Shown here one piece after another: positions 40,592 to 51,922 of a stretch of 64,000 bases of DNA. The notes beneath the pieces were generated by a model, which was not told where the DNA came from, did no database searches, and worked only from the letters and a program-made list of their open reading frames with translations. Made by a program: the position numbers and the translations under genes. The DNA lies in NCBI GenBank assembly GCA_015179125.1, contig WHVA01000084.1, positions 1 to 64,000 on the forward strand, read 5' to 3'. This stretch comes from Gautieria morchelliformis. Lineage: Eukaryota; Basidiomycota; Agaricomycetes; Gomphales; Gomphaceae. Numbering within the stretch: position 1 is the stretch's first letter; every line of letters begins with the position of its first letter.

Positions 40592-41971
40592 TCACCCCCC
40601 CTCTAGCGTGCTGCGTCCTCGAAGCACGGGACACAAGGGATTGAAATGCCAGCGAGCGGATTCGGCGAGGGGCACCAGAGTGTGTCCTATAGAACTCGCG
40701 GAGTTTGTCTGGAGCAGAAACATCTTGCTCCGGGACCCACGAATTTTCCTCATACCCATACCCTTCCCATTTCACGAGGAATTGGAGTCGTCCTCGCACA
40801 AACCGGCTGTCCAGGATCCGTTCCACCACATAGTGCTTTTCCCCATCTACAATTTCTGGCGGAGGTGGCAGACGAGCCTTCCGACCTGGAATTGGGTCCT
40901 CAAGCATAGGGAGCAATTTCACCACGTTGAAGATGGGGTGGAGGCGGGACATGGACGTCAGAAGTCAGAGGCGGTATGCATTCAGTCCAACTCTCCGCAT
41001 CACTGTGAAGGCCCAAGGTAGCAGTGGGCAAGCTTCTGTGAAGGGCGTGTGGTGCGGATGTCACTTGCATCTAGATACACCTTGTCTCCAACTTGGTACT
41101 CCGGGGAAGGAACCCGGCGTTGGTTGTAGTACCTTGCCATGTCATCCTTGGCCTTCGCAAGGGCCGACTTGGCTTCTGAAAGGGTGGAGTCCATGCGGTC
41201 TCGGAACTCGTTGACCGTCTCGAGTCGGGACTCAGCCTGGCGTGGTTCGAATCCCATCCACGGGTGTCGTCCGGAGTCAAGCATGAAGGGAGTCTGTTGT
41301 GTGGTGGAATGGATATGGTTGTTGTATTGGAATTCCGCCAGTGGAAGTAACTCATCCCAGTCATCCTGCCTCTCATTGACAAAGAGGCGGAGATATTGCT
41401 CCAACTCCTGATTGACCCGTTCCGTCTGTCTGTCACCCTGCGGATGGTACGCTGTGGTGGTAGCCAGCTTTATGCCGAGCAGGCGGAAGAGCTCCTGAGT
41501 CAGTTCCGCGACAAACTGCGGACCTCGGTTGGAAACAACTTGCTTCGGGAGCCCATGCAACTTCCAGACATGTGCAAGGAACAGGCGGGCCGCTCCAAGG
41601 GCCGTGATCATCGTGTGCGTCGGAATGAAGTGGGACACCTTGCTTACCGAATCCACGACGTTCATGATCGCGTCGTAGCCATGAGACTCTGGGAGTTCAA
41701 CGATGAAGTCGACACTGATGGTGTCCCAGCGGGATTCGGCAATCGGGAGCGGAACAAGTTCTCCGACAGGTGGATGTCGTTGCGCTTTGGTTCGGAGACA
41801 AGGGTCACATGTCTTCACGTACTGTCCAATGTAGCGGGACATCTGAGGCCACCAGTAATTCCGAGCTACTAACTCCAGCGTCTTCCACATGGTGCTGGGA
41901 CACGATGCGGCAGCGGAGGTCCGCCCTACCTGGAACATAGAACTTGCCTCTGAAGTGGAGCAGTCCATCAC
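40326..41971 (-). pseudogene. pol: integrase and chromodomain of chromovirus C
   Basis: 41971-41000: NYWWPQMSRYIGQYVKTCDP with CX2C, catalytic VDFIVELP, VSNRGPQF (Asn for the second Asp) and HPQGDRQTERVNQELEQYL. The H-H half of the finger is lost at a small deletion near 41905 that also shifts the frame. A 1-bp deletion near 41010 shifts the frame again. 40952-40326: SRLHPIFNVVKLLPMLEDP and the chromodomain HYVVERILDSRF, FLVKWEGYGYEENSW. A TGA sits just upstream (near 40965). The open frame runs about 265 nt into the 3' LTR. Confidence 0.88.
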
Positions 41972-44489
41972 GTTCCGACCATTCCGCTGCCCGTACAGAC
42001 CGTGAGTGCCCTTTCTGAAGTTCCTCCACCGCCTTCACTACCGACTCCTCCTTCTCTCCATTCCGGTACTGCCTCCGGATGTCCCGGAGCATTTCCGCTT
42101 CCGCCCCAACTGCAGTCACTCCCTCTAGGGCGTGGATTGCAAAGAGACTAGGGCGGAGCAGTGTCATATCCGCGTTGTCTCCACTTCCGCTCCCATGATC
42201 CGCACGGCGGGATAGGGCATCGGGCTTGCCCATGGTGTGGCCGGGGAGGTGGTGGAGCATGAAGTCTAACCGGGACAGGTGTAGGGACCACTGTGCCTGT
42301 CGTCGGTTCAACTTCTTAGACGTGCGGAAGTACTTGAGGTTCTTGTGGTCTGTCCAGATCTCAAATGGGCATAGAGCACCCTCCAGGAAGTGTCGCCACT
42401 CCTCCAGCGCTCGGATGATTGCTAGCATCTCCTTGTCATGGATCTCATAGTTCCGCTCGACCGGACTAAGGCTTTTAGAGAAAAAGGCAATAGGATGCTA
42501 CCCCTCACCATCTTCCGATGACTGTTGCGACAAGACCGCTCCGGTAGCTGTGTCAGAAGAATCCGCCTCGACTCGATAAGGGCGAGAGTTGTCAGGAAAG
42601 GTCAGGAGCGGGGCGGAAGTGATCAGCTCCTTGAGTTTGTCAAAGGAGGCCTGTTCCAGCTCTCCCCACCGCCAGTAGACCTCATTCTTGGTGAGGTCGA
42701 AGAGGGCATGGGTGTGGCAGGAGAAGTCCTTGATGAACCGCTGGTAGAAATTGACAAACCCAATGAAGGACTGGACCTCCTTCTTGTTCCGCGGCACAGG
42801 CCAATCCGATACACCGGAAACCTTGACCGGGTCCATTTCCACCTTTCCCTCCGACACAATCACCCCAAGATACTCTATCCGCGTCCGCTCAAATTCGCAC
42901 TTTTCCGGCTTGAGACACAGGTTGTATTCCCGGAGCCGTTCCAGCACTCTCCGCACGACTTCCCGATGTTCGGACATTGTTTTTGTGAAGATGAGGATGT
43001 CATCGAGGTAGACGCAGACAACCCCTTCTGCTATCATGTCACGGAAAATGTCATTCATCATCATCTGGAACGTGGCGGGACTGTTGGTGAGGCCAAAGAA
43101 CATGACCTGTGGCTCAAAGAGTCCTCGGTTGGTGCGGAATGCGGCCTTCCACTCGTCTCCCTCCCGGATCCGAACATTATTGAAGCCCCAGCGGACATCC
43201 AGCTTAGTGAAGTACCTTGCCCCGCGGAGTTGTGTGATCAGTTCGGAAATGAGTGGAATGGGGTACCGGTTCTTGATCGTGATCGCATTCAAGGCCCGGT
43301 AATCCTGCACAAGTCTGAGCGAGCCGTCCTTTTTCTTGATGAAGAACACCGGAGATGCCATGGGTGACTTGGAGGGGCGGATCCTCCCTGTACGGAGGTT
43401 TTCCGCAAGGAATGCATCGAGCTCTACCTGCTCCTTGGGTGACAGTGGGTAGACTTTGCAGTTGGTGGGCTTTGATCCAGGCTCCAACTCAATGGCATGG
43501 TCCCACAGCTTCTGTGGAGGCAGGGCATCAAACGACTCCTTGGCAAAGACATCCTCGAACTCCCGCAGGTACTCCGGAATTTCCGCCTCTACTCTATCAT
43601 GCCTCCTGGAGGCTTCAGCAAGGCGTTGTGAAATATTTCCGGTGGCGCGGATGTGTTCCACTCCCGGTGGAAGGTTTACGTACAGCAAGCGCTCCCCCTC
43701 CACCAGAGTCTCTTCCGGGCTGAGTCGGATGACGTCGGAGTCAGAATCGGAATTGAAATCGGAATTGGATGGGGGAGCCGGTTCAAATTCCGCTTCTGAG
43801 TCTTCTTCTGCAAGCAGTGGATGGGGGCCAGAACGACATGTCTGTATGAGCCGTTCGGTCTTCCGCTGCTCCTGGTGCTCCTTCCGCACTTCCGATCGGC
43901 ACATGTGACACTTGGCTGGGCACCGACTCATCAGCACCTTCCGAGTCTGCCAATTGATCTCCGGGTTGTGCTCCTGGAGCCAGGTAAACCCGAGGATGAC
44001 GTCTTGCTTTCCCAGGCTGGTGACTGCAAAGGAAGTGCGTTCTGTGTGTCCATCATAGCGGAGAATTGCGTCTACTATCTCCGTGATGGACCCTGCCTCG
44101 TTGGGGCTTCCATCCACATTGAACACCGGGATTGCACGTTGCAATTTCCGTGTGGTCAGTCGGTTCCGTTCCACATAATCCCAGTCCATAAACTGACCAG
44201 TGGCCCCACAATCGACAAGGGCGGGTCCGGATTTGACTTCCGCAGTATCTGTCGTCTGGATCTCCACCTTAATGACTAGTGACTTGGGGCCAGGGGTGGA
44301 AGCAACAACATAGTGCTTCGGGAGGCGTCTCTCCCAAGGGCGGGTGCGGAATGGACGGGGTGTCGGATTTGGTTTTTGTGTGACTTTATCCGGTGGGTCT
44401 GTATGAAGTGAGGGGAGTGGGGGCTTTTCATTCTCTACTTCAAGACAGGCAAACCGGTTATGTACAGGCAGCAGGGGCACACATCTCAC
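41805..44489 (-). pseudogene. pol: protease, reverse transcriptase and RNase H of chromovirus C
   Basis: The frame opens at 44489, overlapping the Gag stop in the -1 frame. Protease: ALVDCGATGQFMDWDYV (D-C-G-A). Reverse transcriptase: SKSPMASPVFFIKKKDGSLR, RALNAITIKNRYPIPLISEL, TKLDVRWGFNNVRI and VCVYLDDILIF (YLDD). RNase H: VEADSSDTATGAVLSQ, then a TAG near 42496 where relatives have Trp, then IAFFSKSLSPVERNYEIHDK and FEIWTDHKNLKYF. Apart from that stop, the 42428-44489 stretch is open, so this is the youngest-looking pol in the window. Confidence 0.92.
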
Positions 44490-45661
44490 CCGCTGCGTGT
44501 CACAAAATCCGATGCATCTTCCACTTCCGATGCACCATGTTCCGCATTTTCGGAAGTTTCTTCCACAGTGGGCACTCCGCTTATGTCCGCGAGTGCGAGG
44601 AACTCTGGAAGGAGCTCGAGTTTCTCCTCCGTGGTCATAAGCCGGATGTCAAAGGCTTGGGGGCACTCGCGAGCATAGTGGCCTGGTTGTCGGCATCGGA
44701 AACAGGTGATAGTTCCGTGGCCTTTTCCGCGCATGCGGTCAACATCCATCGGAGCAGGGCCACTCTTCGAGGGAGGAGGGCTATGGTTCCTAATAGGAGC
44801 AGGCGGAGCAACTGTCGGAAATACTTTCCATGTGGGAATGAATGCACTTCCGGGTTTTGGCATAGGTGGAGTAGGACGAGTGGAACTGTGCGTCATGTTC
44901 CGGTTTGTCTCCACGAAGGCCTCATTTGCTTCCCTGTTCCGGGACACCCTCTGCGCAGCTTAGTACCACCCTTCCGGGTCATCGAAATCCGGAGCTCCAT
45001 CCCCAAGCAGCGCGACTTGGTTCTGGAGTGTCGGATCAAGTCCTCGTCGGAATTTGATGACAATCGTTTTATCGTCGTCATACTCCGCAAGGTCGATGAG
45101 CTCCTGGAAGCGATCGATGTAGTGATCGACCGGATCCTTGGCCTGGTACCAGCTTGTCCCCTCGAGCTTCGTAAGGGCTGAGAGCTGCTCGTTTTTCGGG
45201 CAGAACTGGTCGGAAAATGTTTTCTCGAAGGTGTCCCAGTCCCGGAAGTAGTTCCCTTTGCCCTTTGCTTCATGTCGGATCACCTTGTTTGCAAAACGGG
45301 CTGCGCGGTCCGACTTGAAAAAGGACAATGCCCAGTGAATCCGAGCCTGGTCGTTCGGAAAGAGGTCTCCGACAATTGCGAAGTAGATGCTGCATGTGTT
45401 GAAGAATGCGCGTCCCGTCTCCCGATCTCCGTCAAAGTCCGCCGGAGTTACGGGTTTGACCTTTGCTAACTTTGTGGACATCCTCTCTTCCGCTGCTTCA
45501 GCTTTTCCGAAATCCGGATCATCTAACATTTCATTTCCACCACTTTGTGGAATATCTAACTTAGCCAAAATCGCTTGTAAGGCTGTTTCAATCGCGTCGG
45601 TCTTCATCCGGTTCCGCATCAATTCCTCCTCCATATTCCGATGGCGATCGTCCGGATCCAT
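44486..45661 (-). pseudogene. gag: Gag of chromovirus C
   Basis: The first in-frame ATG is at 45661 (MDPDDRHRNMEEELMRNR). The core reads PADFDGDRETGRAFFNTCSI, WALSFFKSDRAARFANKVIR and DHYIDRFQELIDLAEYDDDK. TAA at 44960-44962 interrupts (CAA to TAA likely). The same frame continues with a Pro-rich linker and the perfect knuckle CFRCRQPGHYARECPQAF to TGA 44488-44486. Pol begins one frame back at 44489, implying -1 frameshifting; no canonical slippery heptamer is obvious. Confidence 0.9.
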
Positions 45662-45848
45662 GTCGGAAGGAGAAATATGGGATGGGATTTCCGGGGTTGG
45701 GAGCTCGACATAAGAAGAGGGGCTGTCGTATGCTGTGTGTGTGGAAGAGGTCGCGATCTCCGAGTCGCTGTCTCCGATTCCGAACGCACCTATGGCGAAT
45801 GCAACATGCAGTACGACCGCCGGTCCTCTAGGGGAGAGACTTTTCTGC

Positions 45849-46263
45849 TGTAAGGGCAACCCTGGCTGCTTGTGGAGATCACACTACCACACAACTAACA
45901 AGGGGAAATCCAAAGAGAAAAGTCTAAGGACCCCCAATGTCAGCAAGCCCGTATTATACTACGCTGCGCAGCCAGGGACAACACTTGGCACCCGCCATCA
46001 ACCCTGCACCCTCCTGACCTCCCTGACGCTTGATCGACCCTTGATGTCACCTATTACGCGAGTCGCTTGATTTCCGACACTGTTCCGAGAGCGGAAGTCG
46101 GAAATTGGAGTGGAACTGGCAAGGTGAACAGAACTGGTGGACATTCTCCCAGAAGCGGAATCATTTCCGAAAGCGGAGGCGGAGATGTAATCGGAACCGG
46201 AAGCGGAGTCTGAACTGGGTGTGGTGTCGGAAATGGAAATGGAAAACTGGGTGTCCCCTGACA
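45849..46263 (-). mobile_element. 5' LTR of chromovirus C
   Basis: 415 bp, TGTCAGGGG...CCTTACA (minus strand). A TATAAT box lies at 45958-45953 on the minus strand. The U3 is full of TTCCG words. Confidence 0.93.
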
Positions 46264-46268
46264 GATCT

Positions 46269-47085
46269 TGCCGCAGTGGCAAAAGGACGGTCATGGGACA
46301 AATGGCACAGGATACTCGGGCACATCAACATAAGCTCTATAAAAATGTTGAAATCTAACGATCTAGTTACTGGACTCGAGATCAACGAGTCAAAAGAGCT
46401 GAGTCAGTGCAAAGCTTGCATAAAAGGCAAACGGCATGTGGAGCCGTTGCCCAAAAGAGCCAAGGACACTGTTGATCAGGTCAGTGACCTAACAGTATCC
46501 GATGTATGGGGGCCTGCCCAGACCGAGGGTCCGTCACGTGAAAAGTACTTTTGTTCTTTCACGGACATCAAATCCAGATACACGGTCATTTATTTCGGGA
46601 ACACCAAAGATGAAGCGCTCAAGCACTTCGAAACATACAAAGCATTTCTCGAGACCCAAACAGGGCAGAAACTGAAGAGGTTCTGCTCAGACAATGGAGG
46701 GGAATATGTCAATAAAAGTTTCAAAGAATTCTGTGCAAAACATGGCATTGTCATGGAGACCACAGCTCCATACTCCCCAGCCCAGAATGGAATTGCAGAA
46801 CGACTCAACCGGACCTTACTCGAGCATGCACGGGCGATGATAGTCGCCAAGAACCTGACAAAAATACTCTGGCCCCAGGCCGTGGCTTATGCGTGTTATA
46901 TCAAAAATCGATCACCCACACAAGCGCTTGGAGATGACGCAACGCCGTTCCAGGCACTATTCGGCAAAAAGCCGAACATAGCACGTCTAGAGGAATTCGG
47001 GGCAAACTGCTGGGTTATGGTGCCAGATCAACGTCGAGCTAAACTTGATCCAAAGGCAGAAGAACACATATTCGTCCCTGTACCC
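46269..47085 (+). pseudogene. pol: integrase of Ty1/copia element D
   Basis: This is the best-preserved copia domain of the window: GAG-pre-integrase HRILGHINISSIKMLKSNDL, the CX2C of KACIKGKRH, and the catalytic core with LTVSDVWGPAQ, CSDNGGEYVNKSFKEF and SPAQNGIAERLNRTLLEHAR, retaining D, D and E. It continues through LWPQAVAYACYIKNRSPTQA to AEEHIFV, where a deletion joins it to later sequence. Immediately upstream is the chromovirus TSD. Confidence 0.9.
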
Positions 47086-47479
47086 TATCCCAGATAATGA
47101 CGATGACGACACCACTGATAGGGCACCGCTCGAGGAGGAGCACTCACCACGCGAGCATGTGCCAGAACCGATCCCATCTACCCCACAGATGTCATCACCC
47201 CAAACGACGCCCGTTCCTGATCCACCTGAATTAGTGCCAGCTCCACAGATTCGACGGAGCGCGCGCATAACCCAGAGGCTGGATTACCGGAAGTTGAACG
47301 ACATGGGCCATACCGAGCAGGCTTACGTGACGAGAGAAATCATTACAGAACCCGAGAATTACAGGGCGGCGGTATCACATGATGATGCGCCGATCTGGGA
47401 GAGAGCGATGAAAATTGAAATGGATCAACATAAGACATTAGGAACATGGGACGAGTAGCCATTGGTTGCCGATGGGTAT
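47086..47479 (+). pseudogene. pol: linker and start of reverse transcriptase of copia D
   Basis: After the deletion the frame reads YPIPDNDDDDTTDRAPLEEE, RRSARITQRLDYRKLNDM and WERAMKIEMDQHKTLGTW. A shift then leads to AIGCRWVL, the classic copia reverse-transcriptase opening, which is cut by the A2 LTR at 47480. The remainder of reverse transcriptase, RNase H and the 3' LTR are not in the window. Confidence 0.85.
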
Positions 47480-49336
47480 TGTCATGACGCGTTTATTTCC
47501 CATACTTGCATACTCTATCCTCCCATTTCTCACTCCATTTCCGTGTTCGCTGCGATCGCCCTTGCCCTGTTTGGCAACCGATCTTCGCTGTTCATGCCAC
47601 TCACCATAGCCATGCCATCAACGCACGATCAACGTCTTTGGACCGACCTGGTGGTTCATCACTGTGTAAGGACCCGGCCTTTGGCCGGCTACTTACCGGT
47701 AGAACCTTCTTCCAAGCCCCAAGCCTTGTGATATCCGTGCCCGAGTACATATGATACTTATCCGCGCCCGAGCCCGAGCCCGAGCTTGAACTCATATCCG
47801 ACCTTGATCCCATGCCCGTATCCCCCTTAGTTACTGATTCCGCTCCATCACGCATCATTCGTATATTACCTCGCCCTCACCTCGGTCTCCTGACCTCGCC
47901 CTGACCTCGGTCTCCTGACCTCGCCCTGACCTCCACTAATCTGTTCACCCCTGACTTGCACCTCGTCCGTATATAACCCCCTTGTATGCATTCCTACTCC
48001 TCAGTCTGAAAATCAACTATCGTGTCCCTTCGATCCCTAGCTAGTTTCTACGCCTCGCCTCTTAAGCTAGAACCTCGCCTCTTATTCGTTTACCTCCGAA
48101 GTTGGGACTCGTGCGTAGGGTTGGCGCAGCACATAAGCTGAAGCCAAGTCCCTCTCCGACTTCCCCATCCAAACCTCGCCCTGTAACCTCGGACCTTGAC
48201 TCGGGTTTCGTCCCCGACCTCGGTCAACCTTACGACGGATCGTATCGTAACACACTGGTCCTATCACCTCCTCTGTTCAACCCTCTTTCGATGGTGTTCC
48301 TATGATCAGATTGTCATGACTTGTGTATTTCCTGCACCTTGGTATCCCCGTCTCCCCTTTCGCCATACCTCCTCCGCCTTCGCTCGGCTTCGCCCCCCAC
48401 TTTGACCACTCCTCCTCTATGTCCTCTCCGTTCGCCCTTCGTTGCATTCACCGAACAGCCATTCGCTGCTCGCATCATTCGCCAGCAGGCACGCCATCAA
48501 ATACAAATTGATACCATTTACCCGGCGTGATGGTTCATCACTAACCCCATAATCTTCTCAATCCAACCCCTCTGGGTGTTCATATGGCCAAAGTGTGTTC
48601 GCAGGACGTCCCTTCCATAGGTCGTGTGGGATCAACCCAGTAGATGAAGAGTCCATGCAGTGTAGCATGTATGCGGGTCCCAAGACATTGTTTCATACAT
48701 AAGTGCCTTTTCCACCTTTACTCTCCATCGTTTCATGTTCGCACTCTTCCCTCACTCTACTGTATGTTTATTGCATCTACTTAGTATCATGACTGCGCAC
48801 CCCTATCCAACCCTGACTCACGACAGCCTCTTTCCTATTCGCTGATACCTTACAAGCATTCGATATAAGTAGTTTGCATTCGCATGTACATTCCTCAGTT
48901 CAATTATCATACGTCATCCATCTTGTGCAAACTTGACCTCACTGTGATCATCGTTTTTGAGCCTTCTCCTGGATATTTCTATCTTCGACCAGAAGAGGAC
49001 TTAGGCATCACTGGTGAGTTCTCATACTTCATCTTCGTTACCTTAGCCTTCAAACTATCTTCTGTGCTGACGGTGAAGGGCTCCGAAGGAGCACCTTCGC
49101 CAGCAAAGGGATTGTCGCTACTTAGACCACCCTTCCGTGACACCTTGCACGTTACATCGTCAAGTTCCACGGGCTATTTCGCTACGACTGTAGACAGGGC
49201 TCGGGCAGCCCTCTTATCTTGTGAACATTTATTGGTTCACCTATTTGCCGAACAGGATACTTATTCGCACAAGTCATTCGGGTATTCACTGTGTTCACTA
49301 ATACACGATATTAACGCCTAAAAACCAATCTTGACA
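47480..49336 (+). mobile_element. 5' LTR of A2
   Basis: It starts TGTCATGACGCGTTTATTTC and ends CCAATCTTGACA. Without the nested 588-bp solo LTR and its duplicated target it is about 1.26 kb, like the other A LTRs. Confidence 0.9.
47665..48252 (+). mobile_element. solo LTR (TGTAAGGACC...CGTAACA) nested in the A2 LTR, TSD CACTG
   Basis: 588 bp, flanked by CACTG at 47660-47664 and 48253-48257. A TATATAA box lies at 47970-47976. Around 47865-47935 a 24-25-bp unit (CCTGACCTCGCCCTGACCTC-type) is tandemly repeated. It shares CACATAAG(C/T)TGAAGCCA with the solo LTR at 2973-3673. Confidence 0.92.
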
Positions 49337-49385
49337 GTATAATTGAACTAACAGCTACAGTCAAAAGCATTCCCCTATTTTCTTC

Positions 49386-49868
49386 ATGTCGTCTACACAA
49401 CAAGAACACCCTGTTGTCCATAGAACTCGCTCGACAGGTCCTGTTCCTACTCCAGCACCACTCCAGAGGCGAACAGCTTCCACCTCATTCCCTTCACAAA
49501 ACCCCACGGAAGACATCATCCCTTTCTCCCGCCTCGTCGCCATGTCTGTATCTCGGCCTACACCGCATCATCTGATCCCTGAACACGCATCGCCTCCTCT
49601 CTTCAACGTTCGACGGCAGCTGACTCCAGGCGAACAGCACTTCTCCCCTCAGCGACCACTTTCGGCCAGCACTCCCATATCTAGTCACAAGCCCAGTGCC
49701 GATTCTTTACGCCACTTATTGGTCCCTAATTCACCCAGCGATCGGCCTCAGAACCCTAGCACATTTCAAGAACCTTATCCTTCTAGGCTCCCTTGGATTG
49801 TCGGTGCTTCAGGACTCCAATTACAATCGGCCTTCGCACGACCCCACTTGCCACCTGCTTCGCCTAGT
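49386..49868 (+). pseudogene. gag: A2 Gag, part 1
   Basis: MSSTQQEHPVVHRTRSTGPV at the start, then IPFSRLVAMS, LTPGEQHFSPQRP and FQEPYPSRLPW. The frame is open until the LTR insertion at 49869. It is the N-terminal Ser/Pro-rich part. Confidence 0.85.
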
Positions 49869-50871
49869 TGTCAAGATTGGTTTTTAGGCGTTAATATCGT
49901 GTATTAGTGAACACAGCGAATGCCTGAATAACTTGTGCGAATAAGTATGCCGTTCAGCGAATAGGTGAACCAATGAATGTTCACAAGGTAAGAGGGTTGC
50001 CTGAACGGGGCTCCCCCTATCTACAGTCGTAGTGAAATAGCCCGTGGCTCTTGACGATGTAACGTGCAAGGTCTCACGGAAGGGCTGTCTAAGTCTCGAC
50101 AATCCCTTCGCCAACATCACAGAAAATGGTTCGAAGGCTAAGGTAACGAAGACGAAGTATGAGAGAACTCACCAGTGATGCCTAAGTCCTCTGCTAGTCG
50201 AAGATGGAAATCTCCAAGAGAAGGCTTAAGACGATGACCACAGCGAGGTCAAAGCTGCACAAGATGAATGACGTATGATAATTGAACTGGGGAATATACA
50301 TGCGAATGTAAACTACTTATATCGAATGCTCGTAAGGTATCAGCAAATAGGAAAGAGGCCGTCACGAGTCAGGGTTGGATAGGGGTGCGCAGTCATGATA
50401 CTAAGTAGATGGAATAAACATACAATAGAGTGAGGGGAGAATGCGAACATGAAACGACGGAGAGTAAAGGGGGTGAAGGCACTTATAGACAAAACCATGT
50501 CTTGGGACCCGCATACACGCTACCCTGCACGGACTCTTCGTTCACTGGGTTGATCCCGCACGGCCTATGGAAGGGACGTCCTGCGACCACACTTTGGCCA
50601 TACGAACACCCAATGGGGTCGGATTAAGAAGATGATGGGGTTAATGATGAACCATCATGCCGGGTGAATGGTATCGATCATATTTGATGGCGTGCCTGCT
50701 GGCAAAATGCGCGAGCAGCGAATAGCGGTTCGGAGAATGGGGCGAACAGTGGGTAGAGTGGATGTAGAGGAGGAGTGGTCGGTGGGTGCGGCGAACTCTG
50801 GCGAAGATGCTAGGGAGTGACGAGGGGGAACATAGAGGTAGCACGGTAGGAGAAATAAACCGGTCATGACA
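49869..50871 (-). mobile_element. solo A LTR in A2 Gag, TSD CTAGT
   Basis: 1,003 bp on the minus strand (TGTCATGACC...CTTGACA), flanked by CTAGT at 49864-49868 and 50872-50876. It is shorter than other A LTRs because of internal deletions, one removing part of the GGCGAAGG hairpin. Confidence 0.93.
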
Positions 50872-50876
50872 CTAGT

Positions 50877-51678
50877 CACACTCCAAATCCTTTTCTCGAC
50901 GTGCACTACGCCCAGCGTCCTCCTAACCCCCAGCCTACACCTCTTCTCAATTCTAGGCATACCACCCCTGTACACGTGGAATCTCGGGCTCACACACCTG
51001 CTTCGCACAATTCTTCATCTCATTCGCATCACTCACATGCTTCTTCACACTCTTCGCAGGCTCTTCACAGTCTTCACCATTCAGTACATAGTGACCATAC
51101 TCGAGTCAGTTCTCAACGGACACCCCCTCGTGAGGCACCCTTGGCGGACCAGGGACACCACGCTGACCCTGCGCCCGAACAACATCTTGGCTATCCCATT
51201 AGTGGCGTTCCCTATTATGATCCGAATGCTTTGCCATTCGGAGGTGCCCTGCCTCCATTCGCAGGGCAACCTCACCCGTTTGCGGGACAACCTCCCCTGT
51301 ACCAACTTCCAGCCCAGATTCCTGCCCCACCTGGCGGGCCTGAGCCTTTTCTATTCGTGGGACAACTTGACCCCTTCACGGGACAACCTCTCCCCTTCGC
51401 GGGACAACCTCCCCCGCAGCAGCCCCCGGCCCAGATTCCTGCCCCACCTGGTGGACCTGCGCCTTTTCCATTCGCAGGACAACCTCTCCCGCAGCAGCCT
51501 CTGGCACAGATTCCTGCCCCACCTGGCGGGCCTGCACCGCCTCTTCCACCACCTCTCGGGCCACCATTTCCCCACTTCGGAGTACCTCCGATCGGGCCTC
51601 CAGGGCCACCCGGGCCCCCCGGACCTCCTGGCCCACCTCCACCCCCTGGTAGAGGGCCTTGGCCACAACCATGGTTCC
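50877..51678 (+). pseudogene. gag: A2 Gag, part 2 (proline/collagen-like region)
   Basis: The open frame carries SSSHSHHSHASSHSSQAL, repeated units PPAQIPAPPGGP and PFAGQP, then GPPGPPGPPGPPGPPPPPGR. It stops at the next LTR insertion. The TSD GTTCC is at 51674-51678. Confidence 0.85.
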
Positions 51679-51903
51679 TGTCATGCCGCATTTATTTCTC
51701 ATATTCAGGTGCTCTGTCCTACCATTTGTCACTCCATCTCCGTGTTCGTTCCGATCGCCATTGTCATGTTCGGCAACCAATTCTCGCTGTTCGCAACGAT
51801 GACCATGGTTATGCCGTCAACAAGCGATCGACGTCTTCGGGCTAACTTAGCAGTCATTGTTGGGCCTATCACCTCCTCTGCTCGGCCCTCTTCCGATGGT
51901 GTT

Positions 51904-51922
51904 CTGACAATCGGATTGTCAG
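51904..51922. promoter_or_regulatory. U3 palindrome of A LTRs
   Basis: CTGACAAT-CGG-ATTGTCAG is an 8-bp perfect dyad. It recurs unchanged at 57032-57050 and 62619-62637 in the A3 LTRs. Position upstream of the TATA box suggests a protein binding site. Confidence 0.5.

Larger units (their letters stand above)
40114..46263 (-). mobile_element. near-complete Ty3/gypsy chromovirus C with TSD GATCT
   Basis: Two LTRs (40114-40591 and 45849-46263) in direct orientation bound Gag, protease, reverse transcriptase, RNase H, integrase and chromodomain on the minus strand. GATCT at 40109-40113 and 46264-46268 is a perfect TSD in the copia gene. The 3' polypurine tract AGAGGGGGGTGA precedes the 3' LTR. 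The element is structurally complete but carries several stops, two frameshifts and an integrase active-site change. Confidence 0.95.

Noticed and set aside
41225-41270. GGTTCGAATCCCA resembling a tRNA B box
   Set aside because: It is part of the chromovirus integrase coding sequence; no A box or cloverleaf is present.
46105-46294. Start of the 330-codon ORF inside the chromovirus LTR
   Set aside because: The ORF begins in LTR sequence; the genuine copia integrase reading starts after the TSD at 46269.
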